Of a stretch of 64,000 nucleotides of DNA, positions 23,405 through 35,764 are shown in pieces (position 1 is the first letter of the stretch; each line of letters opens with the position of its first letter). Source of the stretch: Balaenoptera acutorostrata (Eukaryota; Chordata; Mammalia; Artiodactyla; Balaenopteridae); NCBI RefSeq assembly GCF_949987535.1, contig NC_080074.1, positions 25,131,268 to 25,195,267 on the forward strand, in the 5' to 3' direction. Made by a program: the position numbers and the translations under genes. Below the pieces are notes generated by a model. The model was not told the origin of the DNA. It did not search any database and saw only the letters and a list, made by a program, of their open reading frames with translations.

Positions 23405-23870
23405 AAAAAATCAAAAAAATTTCATGCTCATTGCAGCATTATTTATAATAGCCAAGACATAGAAATAACTTAAGTGTCCATCAACAGATGAATGGAGAGA
23501 GAAAATGTGGTATATACCCAATGGAATATTATTCAGCCATAAAAAATAAGGAAATCCTGCCATTTGTGACAACATAGATGGGCCTTGAGGGCATGATGCT
23601 AAGAGAAATAAATTCAGACAGAGAAAGACAAACACTGTATGATCTCACTTATATGTGGAATCTAAAAAAACCCAAACTCATAGAAACAGAGAAGAGATTG
23701 GTGGTTGCCATAGGCAGGGGGTGGGGTGATGGGCAAAATGGGTGAAGGGGGCCCAGAGCTACAAATGTCAATTATAAGATAAATAAGTTCTAAAGCTGTA
23801 ATGTATAGCATGGTAACTATATCTAAATTTCTAAAACAGAAAAAAAAATATTTTTAAAAAATAAAAAACC
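23405..23870 (+). mobile_element. Old L1 3' end inside L2
   Basis: TCATTGCAGCATTATTTATAATAGCC, TGTGGTATATACCCAATGG and ACTGTATGATCTCACTTATATG give an L1 ORF2 end plus 3' UTR with an A-rich tail. It interrupts the L2 within an A-rich stretch. Confidence 0.82.
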
Positions 23871-24274
23871 TTTCTCTTGACCCTACTTTCCCCTCAAGAC
23901 ACCATCCTATTTCTCTGCTCCATTTTACAACAAAACTCCTCAAAAAGTTCTATTTTCACTGTTCCCCATTCTCTCTTGAACCTGCTTAGATCAGACTTTC
24001 CCCCATCATTTCACCCCAAGGATCTTCACGTGGCTACATCTAATGTTCAATTTTTAGACTTTATCCCTCATAAATTTTCAACAGCATTTGACCCAGTTGC
24101 TAATTCCCTCCTCCTTGAAATACTTTCTTCCCTTGGCTTAAAGGTCCTTTTCCAACCTTACTGACACTCCTTCTTAACCCTCTTTGCTAATTCGTCCTCA
24201 TCTACCCAACCTCTTAATACTGGAAAAGCCCAGGGCTCAATCCTTAGAATGCCTCTCTTTTCTCAACTAACATT

Positions 24275-24729
24275 TGAGGCAGGCTGGGACCTGGGACCCT
24301 TTGCTGCAGTGCTTGCACCTGGACAAGGGTCTGCTCAAGCAACAGAACACAAAGAAACTATAAGGGACTAAAAATAACTGCGTGCTTGCACAGTTGGGGC
24401 AAATCATGAACAATAAGATACACAAACTGCCACTTCTGAGGTGCTGGGAGCAAAAGCAGGGTACTGGGCATGATCCCTGCACACAGGACCACCAAAGGCG
24501 TGGGGAGACCACCCTAAGGACCCCTCCGGCCTTACCCACTGATCTGTCCTCACGCCCCAGTTAAGGAACCAGCCCCCCTGCCAGTCGGGGAGCGAGCAAG
24601 GGAACCTGTTAATTCTTCTTGCTCCCCCGTGCTGTAGCATGAGCCCCCGTAAAGCCTTGCTTGAATTTCTCGTCCTGCCTCTTATCAACTTCTATTGATT
24701 AAAGAGCCCAAGAAGCCAGGTTGGTAGCA
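24275..24729 (+). mobile_element. Solo LTR of an endogenous retrovirus
   Basis: 455 bp starting TGAGGCAGGCTGGGACC and ending GGTTGGTAGCA, flanked by CATT at 24271-24274 and 24730-24733. TG...CA ends, a 4-bp duplication and an ATTAAA signal near 24697 fit a class I (ERV1-like) solo LTR. It cleanly interrupts the L2. No gag, pol or env sequence. Confidence 0.72.
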
Positions 24730-25265
24730 CATTCACCCCCTTGATAATCTCATCTAGTCTCATGGGTCTAAATATCCACATGCTGCTGGCTCCCAAATTT
24801 CTATCTCTGGCCCCAAGTCTCCTGAAGTCCTGAGACTCATCTATCCAATGGTCTCCTCCGCTGTGTGTTTAACAGACATCACACACTTACCAGGTTCCCA
24901 ACTGATTTCTGAATCTTTCCTCCCTAAACCTATTCCTCCCATAGTCTTTCCCCATCTTATTAAGGGATGGTTCTATTTTTCCAGTTGCTCAGGCCAAAAG
25001 CTGAAATCGCCCGTGACTCTTCATGCCATCTGATGCCCCAAGTCAAATTCACAACAAATTCTGGAGGCTCCCTCTTCAGAAAACATCCAGAGTGCCACCA
25101 TCACTCACCAGCTCCACTCTCCACTCCCACTTCCACTGTGTTCCAAGACCTATCATCTTCTTTTGAATTACCGCAATCGCTGCCCCCAACCAGTCTCCCT
25201 GTTTCCACCCTTGCCACTCTCAACATAGCAGCCAGAGGATGCCTTTTAAAACGTAAGTTCTCTCA

Positions 25266-25544
25266 GGACTTCCCTGGTGGTGCAGTGGTTTAGAATCCGC
25301 CTGCCAATGCAGGGGACATGGGTTCGATCCCTGGTCCAGGAAGATCCCACATGCTGCAGAGCAACTAAGCCTGTGCACCACAACTACCAAGCCTGTGCAC
25401 CTAGGGCCCGTGCTCCGCAACAAGAGAAGCCACCACAATGAGAAGCCCACGCACCACAATGAAGAGTAGCCCCCGCTCACCGCAACTAGGAAAAGCCCGC
25501 GCACAGCAACGAAGACCCAATGCAGGCAAAAATAAATACATACG

Positions 25545-25581
<37 letters not shown>
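25266..25581 (+). mobile_element. CHR-type SINE, older subfamily, inside L2
   Basis: Starts GGACTTCCCTGGTGGTGCAG with box B GGTTCGATCCC and a long TAAA tail. The duplication is AAAACGTAAGTTCTCTCA on the left and AAAATGTAAGTTCTCTTA on the right (CpG decay on one side). It interrupts the L2 at 23190-26085. Confidence 0.9.
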
Positions 25582-25583
<2 letters not shown>

Positions 25584-26109
25584 AATGTAAGTTCTCTTAT
25601 GTCACATCCCTGTCCAAGACCCTCCACTGGCTCGCTCATCACCTAGAGCAAACACCAAAGCCCCTGGAGTGACCGCTAAGGCCCAACGTGAACAAGCTTC
25701 CCATCTCCTCACTACTCTCCCCCTCACTCCCTCCCACACCAGGCACGTTTCCACCTGAGGGTCTTGGCAACAGTGGTTCACTTTGGTCTAGAACAGTCTT
25801 CCCTCAGATATCTCCATGTCTTGATTCCTCAGCTCCTTAAGCTTATGGCTTAACCATGAACTTCTCAGTGAGGCCTTCTTTGATCACCCTCTTTAAAATT
25901 GTGGCACCCATTATCTTCTGACTTACTATGTGTTTTACTTGTTTATTGATTGTCTCTGGCCACTAGAATGCAAGTTCCATGAGGGCAGGAATTTTTGCCC
26001 ATTTTGTCCACTGAATTCACCCCTGGCCTATAACCATACCTGTTATGTGGTATGTGCTCAATAAATATTTGTTACATGAATGAATGACAACAGTTTTCAA
26101 AGCTAAATG

Positions 26110-26305
26110 GCTGGGATAAACGTTATTAATAATCACTTCCATAGGCATTAATCTCGATCAATCCTCACAGCACCTTACAACTAGCAGAGATAGATATCAC
26201 TTATACTTTACAAAGGAGGAAAGGTGAATTTGAGGGACATTCCCTTGTTTTAAACCCTTAACACGAGATAAGAGAGAAAACCAGGGTTCAAGTCTGAAGC
26301 CTTTC
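26110..26305 (-). repeat. MIR-like fragment, reverse
   Basis: CAATCCTCACAGCACCTTAC and CAGGGTTCAAGTCTGAAGCC at the expected distance. Diverged. Confidence 0.5.
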
Positions 26306-27114
26306 CCAACTAGTTTTCCAAAGGGTATCAGATTTGGGGAACAGGAAGTGACACCAATTTGAGGCCTGCTAATGTGGGCATAGGGACACTTTGAGAATAA
26401 GACAGAAATAAGCCTGGGGTCCTTGTAAGCCCAGGGAGATCCCGACGGAATTCACAACACAGGGTCACATTCAAATGGCCATAGAGATAAATCTTTCATT
26501 ACCACCCTCACATCTAGAAACCCTGGAGGTTCTAGTCAAACCAGGAACACGGCCACAGTTCACTCCTGACACACTCCCCTATCACATATTTAAGAGGATC
26601 AACTACGTAGGCCACAGTAGCTCTTTATTAACTCCCCGGGGATCTCGCTCTTCTCCTGCCAGCTTCGCTCTTCTGTCCCCTCCATCCTGTCTCCACCATC
26701 TCCCCTCCTCTAAGCGGGCACAGTCCTGCACCATCCCCGACAAGGCATGCCCCCACCTCTCCCACCCCAACCCTTATGCACAACACCCTGAAGATTATAG
26801 GTTTCTGCTCTATTCCTCCATTCTCCTGCCAGAATTCATGAGCTTGGCTTTCATTTTTTTCCTCCGTAGAGAGTGAGATTAGGGAAAGAAGTTCAGCAAA
26901 GCAAAGGAAAAGGAGGAAGCTGGAAGCCCTCACATATTAATATTTTGAGATAGTTACTTTCTCCAGGCCTTCATTTTAAATATCTATTAAAACTGGGATG
27001 GCAATATTTCCCTCCAAGGGTTACTGTTTTAAGCTGTGTGTGAAGTGTCCAGCATAGCGCCGGTCATGGAGGAAGCGTTCATCAGACGGATGCTCACATT
27101 ATGACCATCAGTCA
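26306..27114. other. Long intron E9-E10, CpG-containing part
   Basis: A C-rich stretch (26480-26860) with several CpGs but no splice-bounded frame. A MIR-like fragment lies at about 26960-27110. The C-rich part is unidentified. Confidence 0.4.
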
Positions 27115-27300
27115 TATATTTAAAAAATATCCATTAAGCACGTACCGTTACTAGATGCCATGCTAGGCACTGAGGAGGTACAAGTGAACAAAACAGACAC
27201 ACTCCCTGCTCTCCCAGAGCTTACATTCTAGAATAACATTCACGAAGGCATGCCAGTGATTGGGGGTGATAAGAGGGATGGGAGGAAGAGTAGATGTCTG
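27115..27300 (+). repeat. Ancient LINE-type dispersed repeat
   Basis: CCATGCTAGGCACTGAGGAGG, GTGAACAAAACAGACACACTCC and GAGCTTACATTCTAGAATAAC, in the order seen in the other copies of this family. Confidence 0.5.
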
Positions 27301-28699
27301 CCATCTTTAAAATATGAGGTCTGAATAAAATCATCCTGCTACTTTTTATCAACTATCTGCTTATAAATCATTCCATTTTGTTTTTTTCCTAAACTATTAC
27401 TTTTTTTTTCTTCTTTCAAGCCTAGTATACCCTTTGTCCTTGTAGTCTAATTAGGGCTCTGCTGGTGTTTTGGTGGCTGTCAACATGAGATAAATGATGC
27501 AAAGGAATACGGAAATATTAGCTTTGCAGGCCTCGTCCTGCCATCTTTGTCTCAAGGGGTTCCTCTCTGAAAAATTCCATGGACAATTCAAGAAGCTATT
27601 TTAAAGGCACTAATAGCCTCAACGGTTTGGAATAGGTAAGAATAAGAAGGAGGAGGAGAAAAGAGACTCGATTTACTACATCTCTCATTGTACCAGTGTA
27701 GATATTAAAATTGAAATGCCAATGACTCCAGAGAGATGGGTTCACCAAGGAAGGATCAGGGAGTGATACAAAATTTGGGCTGCTTTCTACACGCTTGGTC
27801 ACATCAATCTAAATGCCCAGAGGTACTAAAAAAACATGTCAGCCAAAGGGTACAAAATTCCAACACACCTGACGACTGAACTACCCTATTAGAGAACTTA
27901 AATACCAATAAGGTCAAAACTCAAGAAAGAGATCCCAGGCGGAACGCAAAAACAGCTACAATAAAAGGCTCATCCATGGAGTTATCTCCCCTATGAAGCT
28001 TAACAAGCAGGCAAGTTACTCAAACATACAAAAAATCATCTGTAAGGGAAGGTATTCTCACTCCTGCAAACCCTACAGAGACTATCCCAAATTACATATG
28101 CATTAGTTAAATAGCTAAAGGGAGAATAGAATGCTGTTAAATAATGAGAACACCAAATGTTCCTAGGCACTGGAGCATTACAATACCTGTTCTGAAGAAT
28201 TAAATGTATCAAGCACTACCACCAAATGCTGTTACGCCAAAAGGGAATCTATGAGGTTCTAGAGCAGTGACCTGGTGTGGAAACCATCAGAAGTATACTT
28301 GGTCTTTTTAAAAATTCTTTTAAGAATTGCAAACATGTCGTGGTGATATACATAAGACCCATCATGCTTATAAACATGTTAATGATCTGAATTCAGTATA
28401 CTGAAAAAAAATTCAGCATCCTAAAAATTTGCCTAATAAACCCAAAAGTCCAGGCCAGATTATGCTCCTAGTCACAGAGGTCCTAGAGTTTTATAAGGAG
28501 CTATAAGGTGGACGCCAAGATTTTAATGATAATTGCTCAATGTAAAACCTGTAGTTACTATGCAGGATCATCTAAAAATTGTGAAACTATCATAACAAGT
28601 CACAATAAAGTATCTGTCTCCCCATAACTACTGAGACATAGCAATTTTTTCTTGAGTGCTATAAGTTTAGAAGAGAGTCTAACCTGAAAGGGGACAAAT
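27301..28699. other. Long intron E9-E10, unique part
   Basis: 1.4 kb with no repeat or exon recognised. Confidence 0.5.
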
Positions 28700-28905
28700 G
28701 ATGAACAGACCTGATAGCTTAGTGGAGCCCTTATGGGTTAAGCAATCAGACGGACCAGGGTTTGAATCGTGGTTCCAGTACTCACTAGTAACACTAAATT
28801 TTCTCATCTGTAATAATAAGCATAATAATATCTACCTCCTAAGATTGTTAAAATTAAAGAAGGTAATAGTTATAAAGTACTTGGCTCAATCAATTATTAC
28901 TGTCA
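28700..28905 (+). repeat. MIR SINE, forward
   Basis: GGACCAGGGTTTGAATCGTGG (box-B-derived part), TTTTCTCATCTGTAATAATAAG and TATCTACCTCCTAAGATTG in MIR order. Confidence 0.7.
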
Positions 28906-29479
28906 TTACAATAATTTTTAGATTTTATCTGTTTGAATATTCATGTTCTGTTCATTGCTCAAACTGGCTATACCCCCACCACCACTGAGAACCATTCCAA
29001 AGGACCACTGTAGCCTGATTCCCTCCGCCTTCCCTTCTGTCCCACCACCTGCCATCTTGCCTTTCCAAACGTAACTTAACAATAGGTAGGCAAAGTGCTT
29101 TTCTGACATATTGCGGCCATCATCAGTAAGCACCTGCTGGTCACACAGGTCTAGAGTTTTGCTATGTATGCTTCTCCTAGACCTGAGATGCTAGTCATCA
29201 TTTTGATAACAAGCATTTTCGACACATTTTCTCACATTTGTTGCCAGCTCTTTTTAGGATGGAGGGGATAGTATAAATCACATTCTGAGTTATGGATCCC
29301 AAATTGGGGAATCTCCAGAGGTTTGACGGACAAGATGAAGAAAAGGAGAACACACCCAGGAAGAATCATGCTCTTTGATTGGAACTAGTCACACGTGATT
29401 GACCACAGGAAGGTGGTCCTCCCATTGTTCACTGAATATGAGAAGACAATTTATCAGTAAATTGTCATGAACAGTAAAA
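28906..29479. other. Long intron E9-E10, unique part
   Basis: No feature recognised. A short direct repeat (ATGAACAGTAAAA) occurs at 29467 and 29485. Confidence 0.5.
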
Positions 29480-30830
29480 TATCATGAACAGTAAAACCTA
29501 CAAATTCATGGTCACCAACCTTACTCAACTGGACCCTCTACACTGCTCTGCAGCCCTTCTATCCTCCCTTCTCCTATTTTTCTCAGTGGCTGGTCAACCC
29601 TCTCACATCCCTCCTGAAATCTCCTACCCTATCAACCTTGGCTGTGCTCTCAACCCCCTGCTTCATTAAAAAAATCTCCAGTACCCAGTGAGGATGCCTT
29701 CAACTCCTACCATCACCATCTACAAATTTTCCTGCATTTGGGCCTGTTCTCTCCTTCCTTTCTGCCCTAGCAGCAGGGGCGTCCCACCCTCCCGTCTAAG
29801 GCTAAGTCCCCTATGTCCCATTCTCTTCCTTGTTTATCCTCAAGCTCCTTTCCCTATCAAATATCTTTTTCTCCTGTCTCTGAGCTCTCCCCCTCTCCTG
29901 GCTCTTTTCATTTAATATAGAAATACGCTCCTTCTTTTCTACTAAAAACAGACACACAAACAAAACAAAACCCTCCTGAGCTGTCCTGAGCTCTACGTTT
30001 CCTTCTGGCTGCTCCTGCCCCCCTCTTCCTTGTCACTTCGAAGCTTCACGAAAGGCAACTCTCGTCTAACGACTCTGTGCAGGCGCACCTCACCACTACT
30101 GCACCCACTGCTCAAAATACTTCCACTCCCTTCCCCACCATTTCTTTGAAGTGACTCTTGTCAAAGTCACAAAGTCATTCATTTGACAAGTAGATATTGA
30201 GTTCCTACTATGTGTCAGGCACTGATGAAGGCATTTGGATTATATCAATGAACGAACCAATGATCCCTCACTTCATAGAGCTTACGTTTTATCAGGGGAG
30301 ACAGACTAGTGATCAATAAATGCAACAAAAAACTGAATTATACAGTGCGATAAGTGGTTATAAGTGCTCCAGGAAAAAAGAATACATTTATTAAAGTAAG
30401 GGGAATTGGAAGGAAGCAGGCAGGGTGCAGTTTCAAACAGAACAGTCAGGGTAAGCACCATTGAAAATCTGAGATGTGCACAAAGATTTTAAAGAGGTGA
30501 GGGATTTATCAGACAGGCATCTAGATGGGGGTAGAGTACTTCAGGAAGGAGAACCAGCTAGAGCAAGACCCTAAGGTGAGGACAGCAAAAAGGCCAGTGA
30601 CAATGACCTCCCAAATACAATAGACAGTCTGTCCTTATCTTATGTGACCTCTCTGACCACTGACTCACACTTTCTCTCACCTTGGCCTTGTTTGTACCAC
30701 TCTCACCTCCTGTACTTCCCACCTCTTGGGCCATGTCCCAATCTCTTTCAGATACTGCCCCTTCTCTGTTTGTTCCCATGACAGTCATTAGGGCTCTTCA
30801 CATATTCTATCTCTTTATCCTTGGGGTACA
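29480..30830 (+). mobile_element. L2 fragment split by another ancient repeat
   Basis: Pyrimidine-rich L2 ORF2 sequence occupies 29480-30175 and resumes at about 30590-30830 (AATGACCTCCCAAATACAAT after CTTGTCAAAGTCAC). Between them lies an old LINE-type repeat (TTCATTTGACAAGTAGATATTGAG, ACTATGTGTCAGGCAC). No frame survives. Confidence 0.6.
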
Positions 30831-31009
30831 GAGGACCATCACACTTCCTTCTCCTTTCGAAGTTAGATGTGGCCATGTGACTTTAGCCAATAAAATAGAA
30901 GTGACATGAGTCAACTTCAAGTATCAGCTTTAAGAGCCACCACCTGATTTATATATAAATCATGAATATAAAATTATAAAATATAAAAATATATATGAAA
31001 TACATTCTT

Positions 31010-31180
31010 TTTCTTGCCTGGAAAATGGGGACAATAACAAACTTACCTCATCAGACAGTTGTTAAGCTAACATTCACAAAGCACTTAATACTCACAAAGC
31101 ACTAATACTCATACAGTGCCTGCTGTCCAATGCATAATAATAATTCTTTTATTGGGGTTGTTATAACAATGAAATAAGAC
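31010..31180 (+). repeat. MIR-like fragment, forward
   Basis: GCCTGGAAAATGGGGACAATAAC, CTTACCTCATCAGACAGTTG and GCACTTAATACTCACAAAGC correspond to the MIR second half. Confidence 0.55.
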
Positions 31181-31789
31181 AATCTACATAAAGCTCTTAG
31201 CACAAAGTGCATAGTATATGCACATGGTCTTGCTTCAAAGGCTGTGCTCTGAACCATTTACTGTATACCTCCAGGTTTAGCTGCCCTAGAGGATAACATT
31301 AGTGTTTTGTCTCCTGCCTCTAAAACAATCATGCAAGCCTGTGTCAAGATGGACATTCCATCAACCCATGATGATAAGCTGCTCAACCTCACTGAATACA
31401 GTAGCATGAGCAAAAAATAGACTTTCCCTTGCGCTAAGGCAATGACATTTGGGGATTGTTCGTGACTGCTACATAGCCCAGCCCATTTTGACTGGCACAG
31501 CTTCCAAAGTGAGGCCATCCTCAGGTCCATACTCCACAGAACTCTCCCTGGGTGACCTCATACAAGCCCCTGATTTCAACCACTACCAATGTATTGGTGA
31601 CTAAATTACAGATCTGCTGAGTGCCTCACTGGTACATCCAATCATATACTGGATCATTCTACTCAGCTATCATTCAGGTACCTTGAACTCAGTTATAGCA
31701 AAGAAATGTTTTCCTCTAACCTGCCCCTCCCTTCAATGTTTTTTGTTGTTGTTGCTGTTTTTGTTTTTGTTTATAGAATGAAGATATCA
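31181..31789. other. Long intron E9-E10, unique part
   Basis: No repeat recognised except a TTGTT/TTTTG run near 31740. Confidence 0.45.
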
Positions 31790-32435
31790 CATCCATTTAG
31801 CCACCCAAGCCAGAAACCAAGGCAACTTGAATTCTTCCCTTCCCCATCCATCCGCCTCACCTAACGAGTGCATATCTGCCCACCCCTCTGTTCTCACCAT
31901 CTAAGTCCAGGACCTCATCATGTCTGTAACACACAAGCTGGGAGCAGCTGCTCTCCTACCTCCACATGGTCCCCTCCCAACCTTTTCCCCATGCTGCTGC
32001 CGAAAGTTCAAGAACACAAATATGATCATTTCCTCTTCCTTCTTTACATCCTTCTAACTAGCTCCCCTCAGCTCTCCGGATAAAGCTGAATCTCTTTATC
32101 CTACCTTCTAAGACCCTTTATTATCCAACTCCTGCCAACCTTTCTAACCTCAGCTTTTGCCTTTTACTTTTACATTAACCCCACTAAATTACATGGAGTC
32201 TCTCAAAAGCGACGCTAGCCGTTAACTATTATTGTTTATAGCAGCAGCAGCAGTAGTCATAACAGTACAGACCTTACTACTCTACACTATAATCTCTGGT
32301 TTATTTATCGGTCTCCTTCATTGGGCTGTAAATCGGATAACAAATCTTTAGTCTCATTCATCTTTGTATTCTCAGGACCTAGTACAGAACTTAGCACATG
32401 GTAGATACTCAATAAATGTTTGCTGAATGACTGAA
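31790..32435 (+). mobile_element. L2 3' fragment
   Basis: Ends with the L2 3' signature (TAGCACATGGTAGATACTCAATAAATG). The part before it shows GCCACCCAAGCCAGAAACCAAG and CTTCTAAGACCCTTTATTATCC. The TGAATGAATGAATACATAC microsatellite follows at 32458. Confidence 0.65.
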
Positions 32436-32457
32436 CAGCTGCCTGACCTACTCAAGA

Positions 32458-32515
32458 AATGAATGAATGAATGAATGAATACATACCTACATACATACAC
32501 ACATACATACCTAAA
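32458..32515. repeat. (GAAT)n / (CATA)n microsatellite
   Basis: Five GAAT units followed by CATAC-type units, immediately after the L2 3' end. Confidence 0.85.
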
Positions 32516-33197
32516 ATCAACAGATAAATGAATGAAGGAATCCTAACACTTCACAGGGAAGACTTGCATTTCTTTGCTATACCCAAAACATAGGAAAAGT
32601 GCAATTGAGAGAAGGCTTTATTTCCATTTTCATCTCATCCTATTGCCTCATTCCTACAAGCTGCACCACCAGAACATTCCAAGAGGGCTTACCAGCTAAA
32701 ACCAAAGGAGTCATGATGTTCCCAGATCTTCTCTTGCACTCTCGTTAAAAGACCTACAACTAAACCTTGGTAACACCAATAGAAGGACAATCTATATTGA
32801 TTACGGAAATGGAAGTTATTACGGGCATCAAGATGGAACAAAGAAAATAGCAAAAGGTCAATTTAAAGAGTTCCCAAGTGAGATTAAAAACAGGGAAAAA
32901 TGTGCAAAACAGTCTATTCCCATCTTTATTTTTTCCCATCAATTTCCTTTCTCCCTCTTTTTATCTCCCTTCTTTAACTAACAGATTAAACTGATAAAAC
33001 ATGTGTTTTAATTCCCCTTAAGTGACATTTATAGCAACATAAGATGGTAAATATCAAATGGATTATTTTCAGTCAAATAAACCTGCAAAAGAAATTTTGC
33101 GAACACTTTAATTATGGAAGACTTGACATGCAGAACACGATAGCAAACCTTGTTTTGAAGAAAAGAGAAAGAGTTTCAAGCTAAAATTGGTTCCAAC
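32516..33197. other. Intron just 3' of E9
   Basis: AT-rich sequence with no recognised element. Confidence 0.5.
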
Positions 33198-33306
33198 CTG
33201 AAGAGATAAGATTTTTAAGGAAATCTGCCTGATGTCCTATAGTTGTCACTTTATTGGTTAGAGGATTAATCTTGAGCTGTTTCCCAATGAAATTTCGGCA
33301 GGTTAT
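33198..33306 (-). CDS. CFAP54: CFAP54 exon E9, 109 bp
   Basis: Phase 0 in, phase 1 out, 36 codons from ITCRNFIGKQLKINPL to DFLKNLISS. The acceptor is TTTTTTAAG after a pyrimidine tract. The donor CAG/GTTGGA lacks the usual purine-rich +3 to +6 bases and is the weakest donor in the window. The split codon with E10 is GAA (Glu). Confidence 0.84.
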
Positions 33307-34065
33307 CTTAAAAAAGAAAGGAGAAAACAAATATCACTTAAGTATTTATAGCCAAAAATTTGGCTTACTTGAAATGTTCATCTTATTTTTCATTTGTAAA
33401 AAAAAAAAAAAGAGATACAAAAAGATGCTATAAATAAAAGCTCGAGAGTAGCATCCAATCATGAGAACTTTTGGGGGAAAAAAAGTGGCTATATAATTTT
33501 TCATATTTCTTTTGTATAGCACAGCTGGAAAAGCATTAGGCAAATTATGTAGAGCAATTAGAATATGATTTTTCTGATATTCTATAAATTCACTAGTCTA
33601 AATATATCTTCCATTATGTAAGTTGAAACATATTTAAAATAGAGGCTGCTTTTTCAATGGCAGATTTCCCCCTCTACTCAAAATTAACACAATTTAAATT
33701 TCCCTGGTGAAGTTTTCCAGAACTAACTTCCTCTGTAGTATTTGTTTAAACTATTTTTAACAGATACTTGAGTCCTAAAGTTGTAAAATATCTGAAAACA
33801 GGAAATTTTTAGACATAAGGTAATTCTTTTAAAAGTCCACCATCCTCTTGTCTCCATTTGTCCACTCTCACCACCATCCCCACTGAACTAACCTAATGCT
33901 CAAAATACAACCATCCTTGAACCCCAGTCTGATGTAGATGTTGTTTCTTTATTGTCCCTTTTAGGTACTTCTACAATGAGATGTAAAGACAGTCTAAGAA
34001 AATGCAAATTCCTTCCCCCAGCCTAATAAGGCCCTACTTGACCTAGTCCTTCCCACCTCGCCAGC
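33307..34065. other. Intron E8-E9, unique part
   Basis: AT-rich; an L2-like tail may lie at about 33840-34060. Nothing firm. Confidence 0.45.
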
Positions 34066-34920
34066 TTCATTTAAAAATCTTTATTGAACACCTATTATGT
34101 GCCAGGCACTGCTCCAAGCTCACAGATGATATAGCAGAGAACAAAATAAGCAAAAATTCCTATTGTTGTGGAACTTATTCTAGTGGAAATAGAGAGACAA
34201 TAAACAAAATATAGAGTACATTATAAAATATTCTAAGGAGTTATAAACACTATAGAGAGAAATAGAGCAAACAACACATAATTTTAAATAAGGTAATGAG
34301 GAAAGTCCTCACAGAGAATGTGATATTCAACAAAGACTGGAAAAGGTGCAGGAAAAATCAATGTGGATATTTGGCAGGGGGCGGGCACAATTCCAAGCAG
34401 GGGAAGAGCAAATGCAAAGACCCTGGGGTAGGGTCTTCTTAAAGAACAGAAGAACACAGCACCTGAAAGCTTCAGGGGAGTTAACAGAGACAAGTTACTG
34501 GTGATCACAGGGGGATGAGTTATGTGGGGCATTAAGGCCGTGATGAAGATGTTAACTTTAACACTGAATCAGATGGGAAACCACTGCAGGGTTTAAAGCA
34601 GAGGAATGTCATGGTCTGACAGGTTTTTAAAAGGCTGTTCTATCTGCCATTCAGAATAGACTACAGGATGGAGACAGGAGTTCAGGGAGGCTGGAAGCAA
34701 GGAAAAGAGTTAGGAAGTCATTGCATTAATCCAAGCAAACACAGCAGTAGCTCGGATGAGAGCAGCAGTGGCGGAGGCAGTGAGAAGTGGTCAGATTCTG
34801 AGTCTATTTTGAAGGGAGAGGATTTGGTAACCAACCTGAAGTGGGGTGTAAAAGCAAGGGAGGAGTCAGGGATGCTCTCCCAGGTGTCTGGCCTGAGCAG
34901 CTAGGAGGATGAGGTTTGCA
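34066..34920 (+). repeat. Ancient LINE-type dispersed repeat, long copy
   Basis: The longest copy in the window of this family: TTATTGAACACCTATTATGTGCCAGGCAC, then AGAGACAATAAACAAAATAT, AATGTCATGGTCTGACAG and GAGAAGTGGTCAGATTCTGAG. The short open frames inside have no family resemblance. Confidence 0.55.
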
Positions 34921-35014
34921 TCAATTGGGCAAGATGTGGCAGAACAGGTTTGTTTGACATGTACCAAATTCAAGAAGAGTCTTAAACATCTAAGAGATGA
35001 TGCTGATAAGGCAA

Positions 35015-35560
35015 TGTGATGGGTTTTTGATGAGTCAGTTTAGTTAGGCTAAACTATGAGGATGATGGGAAGGGAAGCATCCATTGTGTAGCATACACAC
35101 ACTTAATCCCAGTTATTCAGTCAAACGCTAATCTAGGTGCTGCTGTGAGGGTATTTTTCAGATACTAATTAAAGCCCCTAATAAACTGACTTTAAGCTAG
35201 GGAGATTATCGTAGGTGGGCCTGACCTAATCAGGTGAGTCCTTGCCATGCTGGAAGTCTTCAGACTCCAAACTCCAAACAGCATCCAGGTCTACAGCTGC
35301 GCTCTCCTCACTGGATCCTCCCTCACTGACTGCCTATGGAGAACAGCTTCTGGCCACACCTGTAGGGTTCCTTCCTGTTCATGATCCCAACTGCCTACCC
35401 AGTGGATTTTGGACTTGCTTAGTGAGCCCCCATGATCATATAAGCTGACTCCTTTTAACGAATCTTGATAAATAGATAGATAGATTGATCAACAGACAGA
35501 CAGTTAATTCTAACTAGTTTTGCTTCTCTGACTGAACCCTGACTGAGACAGGCAGTCAGG
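35015..35560 (+). mobile_element. Ancient LTR-like repeat, subfamily not assigned
   Basis: TGTGATGGG start, GGTGGGCCTGACCTAATCAG in the middle and GAACCCTGACTGAGACAG near the end, features shared by several old mammalian LTR families. A GATA/GACA microsatellite (35468-35505) lies within. I cannot place it more exactly. Confidence 0.42.
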
Positions 35561-35764
35561 TATGTCAACACAGAATTCAGGAGAAAGGTCTAGCCTGGAG
35601 ATGTAATTTTGAGCCACAGATTGAATTAACTCTCCAAGGGAGAGTGTGCGGATAGAGAAGACAGGAGGACCAAGAACAGAGTGTTGGGCTACACAAACAC
35701 TGAGACACTGCGGAGGAGAGAAGGAGGAAGAGGCAACAAAGAAGATTCAGAAGGAGCAGCCTCT

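Larger units (their letters stand above)
23190..26085 (+). mobile_element. L2 LINE, long copy with three nested insertions
   Basis: L2 sequence appears in order: 23190-23404 (GCTGAATCATTCTCAACAAC), 23870-24274 (AGCATTTGACCCAGTTGC, GAAAAGCCCAGGGCTCAATC), 24730-25265 (CCAGTTGCTCAGGCCAAAAG) and 25582-26085, ending GTGCTCAATAAATATTTG. The breaks are an L1 3' end, a solo LTR and a CHR SINE. The L2 itself is long dead. Confidence 0.8.
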
